Shown: in pieces, positions 9,807 to 19,548 of the stretch | Position numbering within the stretch: position 1 is the stretch's first letter | How the letters are laid out: each line of letters starts with the position of its first letter | Assembly: GCF_000735365.1 (NCBI RefSeq) | Contig: NZ_JMPL01000009.1 | Location: 1 to 64,000, forward strand | Reading direction: 5' to 3' | DNA: 64,000 bases | From: Kluyvera ascorbata ATCC 33433 | Lineage (GTDB): Bacteria > Pseudomonadota > Gammaproteobacteria > Enterobacterales > Enterobacteriaceae | Notes under the pieces: generated by a model | Told to the model about the DNA's origin: nothing | What the model saw: the letters and a program-made list of their open reading frames with translations, nothing else | Databases searched by the model: none | Translations under genes and position numbers: made by a program

Positions 9807-10948
9807 TGTCCTGCTCCTTGTGACGGTTTGCAGACGTAGAACGTCTCTTTAATTCCTGTTTTGGCTTCGTACTGTTCGGCCACGGCCTGTTTCACCGCAG
9901 GCACCAGCGTTTCAGGGATCAGCGCCACGATGCAGCCGCCGAATCCGCCGCCGGTCATGCGTACGCCGCCCTGGTCGCCGATGGTTGCTTTCACGATCTC
10001 AACCAGCGTATCAATCTGCGGCACGGTGATTTCGAAATCATCACGCATGGAAGCGTGGGACTCAGCCATCAATTGGCCCATACGCAGCAGGTCGCCTTTT
10101 TCCAGCGCAGCGGCCGCTTCAACGGTACGCGCGTTTTCAGTCAGCACGTGACGCACGCGCTTAGCCACAATCGGGTCAAGCTCATGGGCAACGGCGTTGA
10201 ATTCGTTGATGGTCACGTCGCGCAGCGCTGGGCGCTGGAAGAAGCGTGCGCCGGTTTCACACTGCTCGCGACGCGTGTTGTACTCGCTGCCGACCAGAGT
10301 GCGTTTGAAGTTACTGTTGATGATGACGACCGCGACGCCTTTCGGCATGGATACCGCTTTGGTGCCAAGCGAACGGCAGTCGATCAACAGCGCGTGGTCT
10401 TTTTTGCCGAGTGCCGAGATAAGCTGGTCCATAATGCCGCAGTTACAGCCGACAAACTGGTTTTCTGCTTCCTGGCCGTTCAGCGCAATCTGCGCGCCGT
10501 CGAGCGGCAGATGATACAGCTGCTGGAAAACGGTGCCGACCGCTACTTCCAGAGACGCCGATGAGCTCAGGCCCGCGCCCTGCGGCACGTTGCCGCTGAT
10601 AACGAGGTCTGCGCCGCCAAATGCGTTATTGCGTTTTTGCAGATGCTTCACCACGCCGCGTACGTAGTTTGACCACTGCTGGGTATCGTGGCTAACGATC
10701 GGGGCATCGAGAGAGAACTCGTCGCTCTGGTTGTCGTAGTCGGCGGCAATCACGCGTACCAGGCGGTCATCACGCGGCGAGCAGCTGATTACCGTCTGGT
10801 AATCAATGGCGCACGGCAGAACAAAGCCGTCGTTGTAGTCGGTGTGTTCACCAATCAGGTTAACGCGGCCCGGAGCCTGAATAATGTGGGTAGCAGGGTA
10901 GCCGAATTTCTCAGCGAACAGGGTTTGGGTTTTATCTTTCAGACTCAT
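9800..10948 (-). CDS. galK: Galactokinase
   Basis: Phosphorylates alpha-D-galactose with ATP to galactose 1-phosphate. The protein is 382 residues as in E. coli. GHMP-kinase motifs are clear: the galactokinase signature [19 protein letters not shown] near 27-45, the ATP loop [14 protein letters not shown] near 121-134 and the C-terminal [11 protein letters not shown] near 335. It lies two bases after galT and overlaps galM. In E. coli the sRNA Spot 42 binds the galK start region; I did not test whether that pairing survives here. Confidence 0.97.
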   Translation of the reverse strand: MSLKDKTQTLFAEKFGYPATHIIQAPGRVNLIGEHTDYNDGFVLPCAIDYQTVISCSPRDDRLVRVIAADYDNQSDEFSLDAPIVSHDTQQWSNYVRGVVKHLQKRNNAFGGADLVISGNVPQGAGLSSSASLEVAVGTVFQQLYHLPLDGAQIALNGQEAENQFVGCNCGIMDQLISALGKKDHALLIDCRSLGTKAVSMPKGVAVVIINSNFKRTLVGSEYNTRREQCETGARFFQRPALRDVTINEFNAVAHELDPIVAKRVRHVLTENARTVEAAAALEKGDLLRMGQLMAESHASMRDDFEITVPQIDTLVEIVKATIGDQGGVRMTGGGFGGCIVALIPETLVPAVKQAVAEQYEAKTGIKETFYVCKPSQGAGQC

Positions 10949-10950
10949 TG

Positions 10951-11997
10951 TTATTCTCCGGACTCGCGAAAGTGGATGTCGCTGACCGCACGCAGGCGTT
11001 CAGCCGCTTGTTCTGCCGTCAGGTCACGCTGGGTTTCTGCCAGCATTTCATAGCCAACCATAAATTTGCGCACGGTAGCGGAGCGCAGCAGCGGCGGATA
11101 GAAATGGGCATGCAGCTGCCAGTGTGCGTTCTCTTCTCCGTTAAACGGTGCGCCGTGCCAGCCCATAGAGTAGGGGAAGGAGCACTGGAACAGGTTGTCA
11201 TAACGGCTGGTCAGTTTTTTCAGCGCCAGCGCTAAATCGTCACGCTGTGCTTCGGTTAAATCGGTAATACGCAGCACGTGCGCTTTTGGCAGCAGCAACG
11301 TTTCGAACGGCCACGCCGCCCAGTACGGCACCACCGCCAGCCAGTGCTCGGTTTCTACGACCGTGCGGCTACCATCGGCCAGCTCGCGGTTAACGTAGTC
11401 AACCAGCATTGGCGATTTTTGCTCGGCGTAGTACTCGCGCATCAGGCGGTCTTCACGCTCAATCTCGTTTGGCAGGAAGCTGTTAGCCCAGACCTGTCCG
11501 TGCGGGTGCGGGTTGGAGCAGCCCATCGCCGCGCCTTTGTTTTCGAATACCTGTACCCACGGGTACTGCTGGCCAAGCTCTGCGGTCTGCTCCTGCCAGG
11601 TTTTCACCACGGCTTTCAGCGCATCGACGCTCAGCTCCGGCAGCGTTTTGCTGTGGTCTGGCGAGAAGCAAATCACCCTGCTGGTGCCGCGTGCGCTCTG
11701 GCAGCGCATCAGCGGATCGTTGCTTTCCGGCGCGTCCGGCGTGTCGGTCATCAGCGCAGCAAAGTCATTGGTAAAAACGTATGTGCTGGTGTAGTCGGGG
11801 TTTTTATCACCCGTCACCCGGGTATTACCTGGGCATAAAAAACAATCCGGATCGTGCGCGGGCAGCGTTTGTTTTGCTGGTGTCTCTTGCGCTCCTTGCC
11901 AGGGGCGCTTTGCACGATGCGGTGATACAAGGATCCACTGGCCGGTTAACGGATTAAAACGGCGGTGTGGATGGTCGACGGGGTTAAATTGCGTCAT
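10951..11997 (-). CDS. galT: Galactose-1-phosphate uridylyltransferase
   Basis: Exchanges UMP between UDP-glucose and galactose 1-phosphate in the Leloir pathway. The protein is 348 residues. The catalytic motif [12 protein letters not shown] lies near residue 160-170, with the nucleotide-carrying histidine in HPH. Zinc ligands near the N-terminus include the cysteines of [11 protein letters not shown]. Start 11997 ([15 protein letters not shown]) matches the family; an in-frame extension to 12072 is not conserved. It sits ten bases after galE in the galETKM operon. Confidence 0.97.
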   Translation of the reverse strand: MTQFNPVDHPHRRFNPLTGQWILVSPHRAKRPWQGAQETPAKQTLPAHDPDCFLCPGNTRVTGDKNPDYTSTYVFTNDFAALMTDTPDAPESNDPLMRCQSARGTSRVICFSPDHSKTLPELSVDALKAVVKTWQEQTAELGQQYPWVQVFENKGAAMGCSNPHPHGQVWANSFLPNEIEREDRLMREYYAEQKSPMLVDYVNRELADGSRTVVETEHWLAVVPYWAAWPFETLLLPKAHVLRITDLTEAQRDDLALALKKLTSRYDNLFQCSFPYSMGWHGAPFNGEENAHWQLHAHFYPPLLRSATVRKFMVGYEMLAETQRDLTAEQAAERLRAVSDIHFRESGE

Positions 11998-12007
11998 GAC
12001 AAAATCC

Positions 12008-13024
12008 TTAGTCTGGATATCCCTGAGGATGACGGGACTGCCAGTTCCAGGTGTCCTGCGCCATTTCGTCAAGGTTACGGGTTACGCGCCAGTTCAACTC
12101 CTGGTCAGCTTTGGTTGCATCGGCCCAGTAAGCGGGGAGATCGCCATCGCGACGTGGAGCAAAATGGTAATTAATCGGTTTGCCACAGGCCTTGCTGAAC
12201 GCGTTAACCACATCCAGCACGCTGCTGCCAACGCCTGCGCCCAGGTTGTAAATATGTACGCCAGCTTTGTTCGCCAGTTTTTCCATCGCGGCGACGTGGC
12301 CGTCGGCGAGATCCATGACGTGAATGTAGTCACGCACGCCGGTACCGTCGGGCGTTGGGTAGTCGTTACCGAAAATGGCCAGCGATTCGCGACGGCCCAC
12401 GGCGACCTGTGCGATGTACGGCATCAGGTTGTTCGGGATGCCCTGCGGGTCTTCGCCCATATCGCCAGACTGATGAGCGCCCACCGGGTTGAAATAGCGC
12501 AGCAGCGCAATGCTCCAGTCCGGCTGCGCTTTTTGCAGGTCGGTCAGGATCTGTTCAACCATCAGTTTGCTCTTACCGTACGGGCTTTGCGGCGTGCCGG
12601 TCGGGAAGCTTTCAACGTAAGGAATTTTTGGCTGATCGCCATAGACGGTTGCGGAGGAGCTGAAGATGAAGTTTTTGACGTTGGCGGTACGCATGGCGGC
12701 AACCAGACGCAGGGTACCGTTGACGTTGTTGTCATAGTACTCCAGCGGCTTTTGCACGGATTCACCGACGGCTTTCAGGCCCGCGAAGTGAATCACCGCC
12801 TCAATGGCGTGATCCTTGAGGATCTCAACCATCAGCGCTTCGTTACGAATATCACCTTCGACGAAGCTCGGCTGCTTGCCGCCCAGGCGGGCGATAACCG
12901 GAACGACGCTGTGCTTGCTGTTGCACAGGTTATCGAGGATGACAACATCGTGGCCTTGTTGCAGCAGTTGCACACATGTGTGGCTTCCTATGTAACCGCT
13001 ACCACCTGTAACCAATACTTTCAT
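12008..13024 (-). CDS. galE: UDP-glucose 4-epimerase
   Basis: An NAD-dependent epimerase interconverting UDP-galactose and UDP-glucose. The protein is 338 residues from [15 protein letters not shown]. It has the Rossmann glycine motif [11 protein letters not shown] at residues 6-16 and the short-chain dehydrogenase dyad in [12 protein letters not shown] near 147-153. It is the first gene of galETKM. The internal operator (12990-13005) lies within its first codons, as in E. coli. An alternative ATG 14 codons upstream is not conserved. Confidence 0.97.
   Translation of the reverse strand: MKVLVTGGSGYIGSHTCVQLLQQGHDVVILDNLCNSKHSVVPVIARLGGKQPSFVEGDIRNEALMVEILKDHAIEAVIHFAGLKAVGESVQKPLEYYDNNVNGTLRLVAAMRTANVKNFIFSSSATVYGDQPKIPYVESFPTGTPQSPYGKSKLMVEQILTDLQKAQPDWSIALLRYFNPVGAHQSGDMGEDPQGIPNNLMPYIAQVAVGRRESLAIFGNDYPTPDGTGVRDYIHVMDLADGHVAAMEKLANKAGVHIYNLGAGVGSSVLDVVNAFSKACGKPINYHFAPRRDGDLPAYWADATKADQELNWRVTRNLDEMAQDTWNWQSRHPQGYPD
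12990..13005 (-). promoter_or_regulatory. Internal gal operator (GalR/GalS)
   Basis: On the minus strand this reads GTGGTAGCGGTTACAT, identical as I recall to the E. coli internal operator OI inside galE. Its centre lies 113 bases from the external operator centre, almost the K-12 spacing, so a GalR-HU repression loop is expected. Confidence 0.85.
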
Positions 13025-13080
13025 TTTTAGCTCCGTTAAGCTTATGGCATGGAATAACCTTAGCATAACAGAGAAGCCAA

Positions 13081-13103
13081 AAGTGTGACATGGGCTAAAT
13101 TAG
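13081..13103 (-). promoter_or_regulatory. CRP site of the gal promoter
   Basis: The plus strand carries AAGTGTGACATG with the galP1-type downstream half. It is nearly the same as the E. coli gal CRP site, which activates P1 and represses P2. A minus-strand -10 element TATGCT lies at 13062-13067, about 25 bases away. Confidence 0.7.
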
Positions 13104-13118
13104 TGGAATCGCTTACAC
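13103..13118 (-). promoter_or_regulatory. External gal operator (GalR/GalS)
   Basis: On the minus strand this reads GTGTAAGCGATTCCAC, one base different from the E. coli external operator OE. It abuts the CRP site upstream of galE. Confidence 0.88.
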
Positions 13119-13233
13119 TACTTGAATCAGTGCAACAATCTCAGCAGATTGCATTATAAATCAAAGGGGTTAGCTGGGTGGGGTGAAAAAAGTCTGAAAA
13201 AGGTGAGGTGATAATCGGTACGTGTTGTGTAAA

Positions 13234-13281
13234 CCCGGCGGCGCTTCGCTTAGCCGGGCTACAGGCGTAGCGCCATCAGGC
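13234..13281. repeat. REP-like palindromic element
   Basis: CCCGGCGGCGCTTCGCTTAG, then CCGGGCTACAGG and a short GCGTAGCGCCATCAGGC arm. It lies between the modF stop and the gal control region and is the same repeat class as elsewhere in the window. Confidence 0.7.
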
Positions 13282-13294
13282 AATCGTGGCGGTC

Positions 13295-14764
13295 TTAAAT
13301 TGGGCCGACTTCGTAGCGATAGCCGTCGCCGTCGGTGACAAACTCCAGCCGGTGGGTGATGCACTCCGGCGCATCTTCCGCATGGTGCGATACAAACAGC
13401 AACTGCGTTTTGCCTTCGCTAATCAGTACGTCCACAAAGCGGCGAACCACCTGACGCTTGAGCGGGTCCAGCCCCTGAAGTGGTTCATCGAGGATCAGCA
13501 GCGTAGGGTGTTTCACCAGCGCGCGGACGATGAGCGCCAGCCGCTGTTGCCCCCAGGAAAGGCTGTGGAAAGGTGCGTCGGCGGTGCGCGGGTCCATGCC
13601 GAGGATTTGTAGCCACTCATCAACCAGCTTGCGCTGTTTATCCGAAACCGCCTGGTAAATGCCGATAGAGTCGAAATAGCCAGAGAGGATGACATTGCGC
13701 AGCGTGGTGCTCACCCGGTAGTCCAGATGCAGGCTGCTGCTGACATAGCCGATATGTTTTTTAATGTCCCAGATGGTTTCACCGCTGCCGCGTCGACGGC
13801 CAAACAGCGTCAGATCGTTACTGTAGCCTTGGGGATGATCGCCAGTCACCAGGCTCAGCAGGGTGGATTTACCCGCGCCATTGGGGCCCACAATTTGCCA
13901 GTGTTCATCCGGGGCTACCGTCCAGCTTAAATGGTCGATGATCGCGCGATCGTTATAGGAGACTACGCCGTCGTTCAGCACGATGCGCGGCATGTCATCA
14001 GCGATAGAGAGCCGGGCTGATGGGGCATCTGGCTCGGGCAAGGTCATGCCGGAAAGTTTCTCACTGTGCGCCAGCTGCGCAATCAGCGTTTGTTCGAGCA
14101 GCCCTTTCTTCTCGCCGGTTTCCGTTAGCGTACAGTCGGCCAGTACCCCGGCAAACGGCACGAAATCAGGGATATCGTCAAAGCGGTTAAGCACCAGCAC
14201 CAGCGTATAACCTTCCTGATGCAGCACCGCCAGATGTTCTGCTAACTGGCGACGAGAGGCCACGTCCAGCCCGTCAAAAGGCTCATCGAGGATTAATAGA
14301 TCCGGCTGCGCCATCAGCGCCTGACAGAGCAGCGTTTTGCGGGTTTCACCGGTGGAAAGGTATTTAAAGCGGCGTTCCAGCAGATGGCTGATGCCAAACT
14401 GTGCGGCAAGCCGGGCGCACAGCGCCTCGTCTTTGACTTCATCCTGGATAATTTGCGCCGTCGTGCGCCCGGTGTCGTCTTCGTCAGGGCTCAGCATGTC
14501 GGTGTTGTTGCGCTGCCACTCGTCGCTGACCAGCTTTTGCAACTGTTCGAAGGAGAGACGGGTGATCCGGGTAAACGTGCTGTCGCGGCTGCCGGAGAGT
14601 ATCGGAAGCTCACCGGCCAGCGCGCGGGCCAGCGCTGATTTGCCGCTACCGTTGCTACCTACAAAGGCCCAGCTCTCACCAGCACGCAGCTTCAGATGCT
14701 CAATTTTTAACGTTTTTGTGTCGCTAAGACGAAACGTGCCTTGCGAAATATGCAATGATGACAT
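13295..14764 (-). CDS. modF: ABC-F-like ATPase ModF (PhrA)
   Basis: A tandem ATP-binding-cassette protein of 489 residues with no membrane segments, located downstream of modE. The first nucleotide-binding domain has GSNGSGKSALA near 36 and signature LSTGETRKTLL near 135. The second has [11 protein letters not shown] near 290 and signature LSWGQQRLAL near 400, with Walker B LLILDEPLQGLDP. It is linked to molybdate by location and name, but its exact role is not established and it is dispensable for transport in E. coli. Start 14764 (MSSLHISQGTFRLSD) matches K-12; an eight-codon extension does not. Confidence 0.93.
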   Translation of the reverse strand: MSSLHISQGTFRLSDTKTLKIEHLKLRAGESWAFVGSNGSGKSALARALAGELPILSGSRDSTFTRITRLSFEQLQKLVSDEWQRNNTDMLSPDEDDTGRTTAQIIQDEVKDEALCARLAAQFGISHLLERRFKYLSTGETRKTLLCQALMAQPDLLILDEPFDGLDVASRRQLAEHLAVLHQEGYTLVLVLNRFDDIPDFVPFAGVLADCTLTETGEKKGLLEQTLIAQLAHSEKLSGMTLPEPDAPSARLSIADDMPRIVLNDGVVSYNDRAIIDHLSWTVAPDEHWQIVGPNGAGKSTLLSLVTGDHPQGYSNDLTLFGRRRGSGETIWDIKKHIGYVSSSLHLDYRVSTTLRNVILSGYFDSIGIYQAVSDKQRKLVDEWLQILGMDPRTADAPFHSLSWGQQRLALIVRALVKHPTLLILDEPLQGLDPLKRQVVRRFVDVLISEGKTQLLFVSHHAEDAPECITHRLEFVTDGDGYRYEVGPI

Positions 14765-14831
14765 GATGTATCCCGTTTTTTGCAGCAATATGTATCAGGG
14801 ATACGTCTTCCTCAGCGCAAAGTCAATGCCA

Positions 14832-15620
14832 TCAGCACAACGTGGCAAGAATGATGCGATCGGCGTTAAAGTATGCTGTCACGTCAGCACCTTCTTCCAG
14901 CCCCGCGGCTTCTGCCAGCGGCAGGGTAGCGCATAGCGTCTGTCCATCCGGCAGTGCCATCAACACTTCACACTGTTCTTCGCCGCGCTGAATATGGCTT
15001 ATCTGGCAAGGTAGTTGGTTGTCTGCCGATGCGGCGACCTGTGGGTCACGGGTGACGCTAACCCACGGTGCTTTCAGCAATACCAGCACTTCTTTGCCTT
15101 CATCTAGCCCTAAACGTTCGCCGCTCTGGGCGGTAATGGCGACCTTGAGGCGCGTACTGCCGTCGGCCAGCAGAATATCCACGTGCTGTTGAACCTGCTG
15201 GTGGTCACGCTGGGTCACGGTACCAAACCACTGGTTGCGGGCGCTGGTTTGCAATGAGAAGCGCGAAATGGCAGCGAGCAGGCTGTCTAACGGCAGGGCG
15301 TCATCATCGCTCAGCACATCAAAGGCTTTCTGCTGGATCTGCGCCAGCAGGTCGTAGAGCTGGATCAGGCGTTGACCGTAGCGGGTAAGCACCGCGCCGC
15401 CGCCGCCTTTGCCGCCGGTCGCCCGGTCAACCAGCGATTGCTCGCTTAGCTGGTTCATTTCATTAATTGCATCCCATGCGCTCTTATAACTGATACCCGC
15501 ATTTTTCGCTCCCTGGCTGATAGAGCCGGTCTGTGCTATCTGTTTGAGGAGTGAAATGCGGCGCGGATCGGCGAACAGGCGCTGCTGAAGCTTGAGGGTA
15601 AGAAGGATTTCGGCCTGCAT
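14832..15620 (-). CDS. modE: Molybdate-responsive regulator ModE
   Basis: A dimeric transcription factor that binds molybdate, represses modABC and activates moaA and molybdoenzyme genes. The protein is 262 residues. An N-terminal winged helix (about 1-110) holds ISQGAKNAGISYKSAWDAINEMN near 35-57. Two C-terminal molop/TOBE domains carry SARNQWFGTV near 125 and a second unit near 200-260. Start 15620 gives MQAEILLTLKLQQRLF as in E. coli; the open frame continues 65 codons upstream without homology. It is divergent from acrZ and modABC. Two candidate target sites are in this window (16034-16057, 39516-39539). Confidence 0.96.
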   Translation of the reverse strand: MQAEILLTLKLQQRLFADPRRISLLKQIAQTGSISQGAKNAGISYKSAWDAINEMNQLSEQSLVDRATGGKGGGGAVLTRYGQRLIQLYDLLAQIQQKAFDVLSDDDALPLDSLLAAISRFSLQTSARNQWFGTVTQRDHQQVQQHVDILLADGSTRLKVAITAQSGERLGLDEGKEVLVLLKAPWVSVTRDPQVAASADNQLPCQISHIQRGEEQCEVLMALPDGQTLCATLPLAEAAGLEEGADVTAYFNADRIILATLC

Positions 15621-15747
15621 AAGAGTATCCTGGCAATAAAAAGGGTATTCTGACCCAAATGTTAGCAAGCGCAAAGCACACCGCACAAAAGGGAGTGTAA
15701 TTCTGCGATATCCGGTTACAATAACCGCATCACAATGTCTGGAGTAA

Positions 15748-15900
<153 letters not shown>

Positions 15901-15907
15901 TTTCCTC

Positions 15908-15934
15908 AAAACGCCCGGTCTAACCGGGCGTTTT
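15908..15934 (+). terminator. Terminator of acrZ
   Basis: A 12-bp stem, AAAACGCCCGGT / ACCGGGCGTTTT, with a three-base loop lies eight bases after the acrZ stop. The 3' arm ends in four T. A textbook intrinsic terminator. Confidence 0.88.
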
Positions 15935-16033
15935 GCTATGAAGTTCTTCACACTCCTGCCGATAACACCCCGTAAACACAGCAATAATTCATGTATCTGT
16001 AATGCATTAATCCAGGAAAGCCCCTATACTCTG

Positions 16034-16057
16034 CGCTGTATTTTTCGATATACAACG
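16034..16057 (+). promoter_or_regulatory. ModE operator and promoter of modABC
   Basis: A 24-base inverted repeat with half-sites CGCTGTAT and ATACAACG, the same layout as the E. coli modA operator. It lies just after a -10-like TATACT (16025-16030) and 20 bases before modA, suited to repression by molybdate-bound ModE. Confidence 0.82.
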
Positions 16058-16076
16058 CCACACACAGGAGTTTCAA

Positions 16077-16850
16077 ATGACAGGTTCATGGTTACGTTTG
16101 TTTGCAGGGGCGACTTTAACCCTTTCCGTTGCGGGTCACGCGCTGGCTGATGAAAGCAAGATCACCGTATTTGCGGCAGCATCGCTGACTAACGCAATGC
16201 AGGATATTGCGAAAGAATATAAAAAAGAGAAGAACGTTGAAGTTGTCTCTTCTTTTGCCTCTTCTTCTACGCTGGCACGCCAGATTGAAGCCGGCGCACC
16301 GGCTGACCTGTTTATCTCCGCTGACCAGAAATGGATGGACTATGCGGTTGATAAGAAAGCTATCGACACTGCAACCCGCGAAACCCTGCTGGGTAACAGC
16401 CTCGTCGTTGTGGCGCCAAAAGCCAGCGCCCAGGGCGATATCACCATTGATGCGAAAACCAACTGGACCAGCCTGCTGAAAGGCGGCCGTCTGGCGGTAG
16501 GCGACCCGGATCACGTACCGGCAGGCATCTACGCGAAAGAAGCGCTGCAGAAGCTGGGCGCATGGGAAACGCTGTCACCAAAACTGGCTCCGGCTGAAGA
16601 CGTTCGCGGCGCACTGGCATTGGTTGAACGTAACGAAGCCCCTCTGGGTATCGTGTACGGTTCCGATGCAGTCGCCAGTAAAGGCGTCAAAGTGGTCGGC
16701 ACCTTCCCGGAAGATTCTCACCAGAAAGTGGAATACCCGATTGCCATCATCGATGGCCATAAAAACGCAACCGTCTCGGCGTTCTATGACTACCTGAAAG
16801 GGCCGCAGGCATCCGAAATCTTTAAACGTTACGGATTTACGACTCGCTAA
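16077..16850 (+). CDS. modA: Molybdate-binding periplasmic protein
   Basis: The periplasmic receptor of the ModABC importer, binding molybdate and tungstate. The protein is 257 residues with a signal peptide ending near residue 24 (GHALA) and a mature start DESKITVFAAASLTNAMQDI. Oxyanion-binding serines are expected in AAASL and in FASSSTLARQI near 60. The open frame continues upstream, but MTGSWLRLF at 16077 follows an ACAGGAG ribosome site. Its TAA shares one base with the modB ATG, so the two are tightly coupled. Confidence 0.96.
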   Translation: MTGSWLRLFAGATLTLSVAGHALADESKITVFAAASLTNAMQDIAKEYKKEKNVEVVSSFASSSTLARQIEAGAPADLFISADQKWMDYAVDKKAIDTATRETLLGNSLVVVAPKASAQGDITIDAKTNWTSLLKGGRLAVGDPDHVPAGIYAKEALQKLGAWETLSPKLAPAEDVRGALALVERNEAPLGIVYGSDAVASKGVKVVGTFPEDSHQKVEYPIAIIDGHKNATVSAFYDYLKGPQASEIFKRYGFTTR

Positions 16851-17539
16851 TGATATTGACCGATCCCGAATGGCAGGCGGTTCTGCTGAGCCTGAAAGTT
16901 TCGTCCCTGGCCGTGGTGTTTAGCCTGCCGTTTGGGATCTTTTTCGCCTGGTTGCTGGTTCGTCGCAGCTTCCCGGGTAAAGCGCTGCTCGATGGTCTTA
17001 TCCATCTGCCGCTGGTGCTGCCACCGGTGGTGGTCGGGTACCTGCTGCTGATTGCGCTAGGACGGCGTGGTTTTATCGGTTCCTGGCTGTATGACTGGTT
17101 CGGGCTGACCTTCGCCTTTAGCTGGCGCGGCGCGGTGATTGCCGCGGCGGTGATGTCGTTCCCGCTGATGGTTCGCGCCATTCGTCTGGCGCTGGAAGGG
17201 GTAGACGTCAAGCTGGAGCAAGCGGCGCGCACGCTGGGCGCTGGACGCTGGCGGGTGTTCTGCACCATTACGCTGCCGCTGATGCTACCGGGAATTATCG
17301 TCGGCACCGTGCTGGCCTTCGCCCGTTCGCTTGGCGAGTTTGGCGCGACCATTACCTTCGTTTCTAACATCCCAGGCGAGACGCGCACCATTCCTTCCGC
17401 GATGTATACCTTGATTCAGACCCCCGGCGGCGAAAGCGCGGCGGCGCGTCTGTGTCTGATTTCTATCGTGCTGGCGCTGATTTCCCTGATGATTTCTGAA
17501 TGGCTGGCAAGCATTAGCCGCCGTCGGATGGGAGCGTAA
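16850..17539 (+). CDS. modB: Molybdate ABC transporter permease
   Basis: The inner-membrane channel subunit, 229 residues with about five to six helices. The cytoplasmic coupling loop that docks on ModC is [26 protein letters not shown] near 125-150, the EAA-type motif. It begins at the last base of modA and is followed two bases after its stop by modC. Confidence 0.96.
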   Translation: MILTDPEWQAVLLSLKVSSLAVVFSLPFGIFFAWLLVRRSFPGKALLDGLIHLPLVLPPVVVGYLLLIALGRRGFIGSWLYDWFGLTFAFSWRGAVIAAAVMSFPLMVRAIRLALEGVDVKLEQAARTLGAGRWRVFCTITLPLMLPGIIVGTVLAFARSLGEFGATITFVSNIPGETRTIPSAMYTLIQTPGGESAAARLCLISIVLALISLMISEWLASISRRRMGA

Positions 17540-17541
17540 CC

Positions 17542-18600
17542 ATGCTGGAGCTAAACTTTAGCCAGACGCTGGGTACGCACTGTCTGCAAATCGATGAATC
17601 CCTACCGGCTTCCGGTATTACCGCCGTGTTTGGCGTTTCCGGAGCGGGTAAAACGTCGCTGATTAACGCCATTAGCGGCCTGACTAAACCGCAGCAGGGG
17701 CGAATTGTCCTCAACGGTCGCGTATTAAATGATGTGGAGCAGGGCGTGTGTCTGGCGCCGGAAAAACGCCGTGTCGGCTACGTGTTCCAGGATGCGCGTC
17801 TGTTTCCGCACTATAAGGTACGCGGGAATCTGCGCTACGGCATGGCAAAAAGTATGGTCGACCAGTTCGATAAGCTGGTGGCGCTGCTCGGGATCGAACC
17901 TCTGCTCGACAGACTGCCTGGCAGCCTCTCCGGCGGCGAAAAACAGCGCGTGGCGATTGGCCGCGCGCTGCTAACCGCACCGGAATTGCTGCTGCTTGAT
18001 GAACCGCTAGCCTCGCTTGATATTCCGCGTAAACGTGAGCTGCTGCCGTATCTGCAGCGTCTGGCGCGGGAAATCCATATTCCCATGCTCTACGTCAGCC
18101 ACTCGCTGGATGAGATCCTGCATCTGGCTGATAAAGTGCTGGTGCTGGAAGGCGGAAAGGTGAAAGCCTTTGGCAATCTGGAAGAGGTGTGGGGCAGCAG
18201 CGTGATGCATCCGTGGTTGCCGCAGGAGCAGCAGAGCAGCATTTTGCGCGTCACGGTGCTGGAACATCATCCGCATTATTCAATGACCGCACTGGCGCTG
18301 GGTGACCAGCATATCTGGGTGAACAAACTTGATAAGCCGCTACAGAGCGCGGTGCGCGTGCGCATTCAGGCCACCGATGTGTCGCTGGTGCTACAACCTT
18401 CGTTACACACCAGTATTCGTAACGTCCTGCACGCGAAGGTGGTGCAGTGTTATGACGATAACGGGCAGGTGGAAGTGCAGCTGGACGTCAGCGGGCGCAC
18501 GCTGTGGGCGCGCATCAGCCCGTGGGCGAGGGATGACCTGGCGGTTAAACCAGGCCAATGGCTCTACGCTCAGGTGAAAAGCGTTTCCATCACTGCCTGA
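17542..18600 (+). CDS. modC: Molybdate ABC transporter ATPase
   Basis: The ATP-hydrolysing subunit, 352 residues. It carries Walker [12 protein letters not shown] near 30, Q-loop [12 protein letters not shown] near 80, signature [16 protein letters not shown] near 128-143 and Walker [13 protein letters not shown] near 150. The C-terminal third (about 290-352) is a molop/TOBE domain resembling those of ModE, thought to let molybdate inhibit the transporter. Its stop codon directly abuts the convergent ybhA stop. Confidence 0.96.
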   Translation: MLELNFSQTLGTHCLQIDESLPASGITAVFGVSGAGKTSLINAISGLTKPQQGRIVLNGRVLNDVEQGVCLAPEKRRVGYVFQDARLFPHYKVRGNLRYGMAKSMVDQFDKLVALLGIEPLLDRLPGSLSGGEKQRVAIGRALLTAPELLLLDEPLASLDIPRKRELLPYLQRLAREIHIPMLYVSHSLDEILHLADKVLVLEGGKVKAFGNLEEVWGSSVMHPWLPQEQQSSILRVTVLEHHPHYSMTALALGDQHIWVNKLDKPLQSAVRVRIQATDVSLVLQPSLHTSIRNVLHAKVVQCYDDNGQVEVQLDVSGRTLWARISPWARDDLAVKPGQWLYAQVKSVSITA

Positions 18601-19419
18601 TTACAGCAGGTGGTGGTTAATGTAATCGGCGATGGCATCGGTAGTGTTGTCGCCAATTACCACGTTGGCGCGGGCTTTTACCGCGTCATCGGCATTCCCC
18701 ATCGCCACGCCGGTTCCGGCCGCTTCCAGCATGCTGATGTCATTAAAGTTATCGCCAAATGCGACCACGTCCTGCATCGACCAGCCCTGGGCGGTGATAA
18801 ACTGCGTCAGGCGTTTGCCCTTGCTGTTTCCCTGGCGGGCAATATCGACCTGATCGTGCCATGACCATTCGCACTCCAGCTGCAGCGTTTTTTCGACGTG
18901 GTCGGCGAATTCACGCAGTTTTTGGCCGTTTTCATCGGTCAGCGCGAATTTCCAGACGTTCTCGACTTCGTGAGCGGCCTGCGCCAGTGAATCGACCTGG
19001 GTGAACGACGGACGCTGCGCTTCCGGCAGGCTTTGTGCCCAGTTGCTGGTGCGGATAACGTGTCCGGTTGGGTACTGATACATCATGGTATCGTCGACGA
19101 ACATCAGGCCATGTACCTGATGTTCATCCAGCAGGGTAATCAGTTGCTGGGCTTTTTCGACCGGCATTGGATCGGCATCAAGTACTTTTTTATTTTGATA
19201 ATCATAAAGATAAGTGCCATTACAACAAATTGCAGGTGTATCTAACGCCAGTGCCTGATAAAAAGGATGAATGGCAACGTGATGTCGACCGGTGACAATC
19301 ATTAATTGATAGCCCGCCGCACGGGCACGATTCAGTGCTTCCAGTGAAGAAGGGAGAAGGGTTTTCTTAGGCGTCAGGAGCGTTCCGTCCAGATCCAGGG
19401 CAATCACACGTGCAGTCAT
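18601..19419 (-). CDS. ybhA: HAD-family sugar phosphatase YbhA (pyridoxal phosphatase)
   Basis: A Cof-type haloacid dehalogenase phosphatase, 272 residues. In E. coli YbhA dephosphorylates pyridoxal 5'-phosphate and several sugar phosphates in vitro. Motif I is VIALDLDGTLLTPKK near residue 7-20, motif II IVTGRH near 43, the motif III lysine lies in NSKGKRL near 200, and motif IV is VVAFGDNFNDISML near 218-231. Start 19419 (MTARVIALDLDGT) matches the family. The open frame extends another 285 codons opposite pgl, but that part is antisense sequence. Confidence 0.95.
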   Translation of the reverse strand: MTARVIALDLDGTLLTPKKTLLPSSLEALNRARAAGYQLMIVTGRHHVAIHPFYQALALDTPAICCNGTYLYDYQNKKVLDADPMPVEKAQQLITLLDEHQVHGLMFVDDTMMYQYPTGHVIRTSNWAQSLPEAQRPSFTQVDSLAQAAHEVENVWKFALTDENGQKLREFADHVEKTLQLECEWSWHDQVDIARQGNSKGKRLTQFITAQGWSMQDVVAFGDNFNDISMLEAAGTGVAMGNADDAVKARANVVIGDNTTDAIADYINHHLL

Positions 19420-19548
19420 AGTGTTGTCTCGAGTTAAAGAGAAAATTCGCTGTGCAGGATGGTACACCGAGATACCTGTACGGCAAAATTGTGTGGACCA
19501 GGCAGCGTGTCGTCGCTGCCAATTCAATGATTTCAGAAAGGAGTAGTC

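Noticed and set aside
11996-13030. A 344-codon plus-strand frame opposite galE
   Set aside because: Antisense to galE, a common artefact in GC-rich coding DNA.
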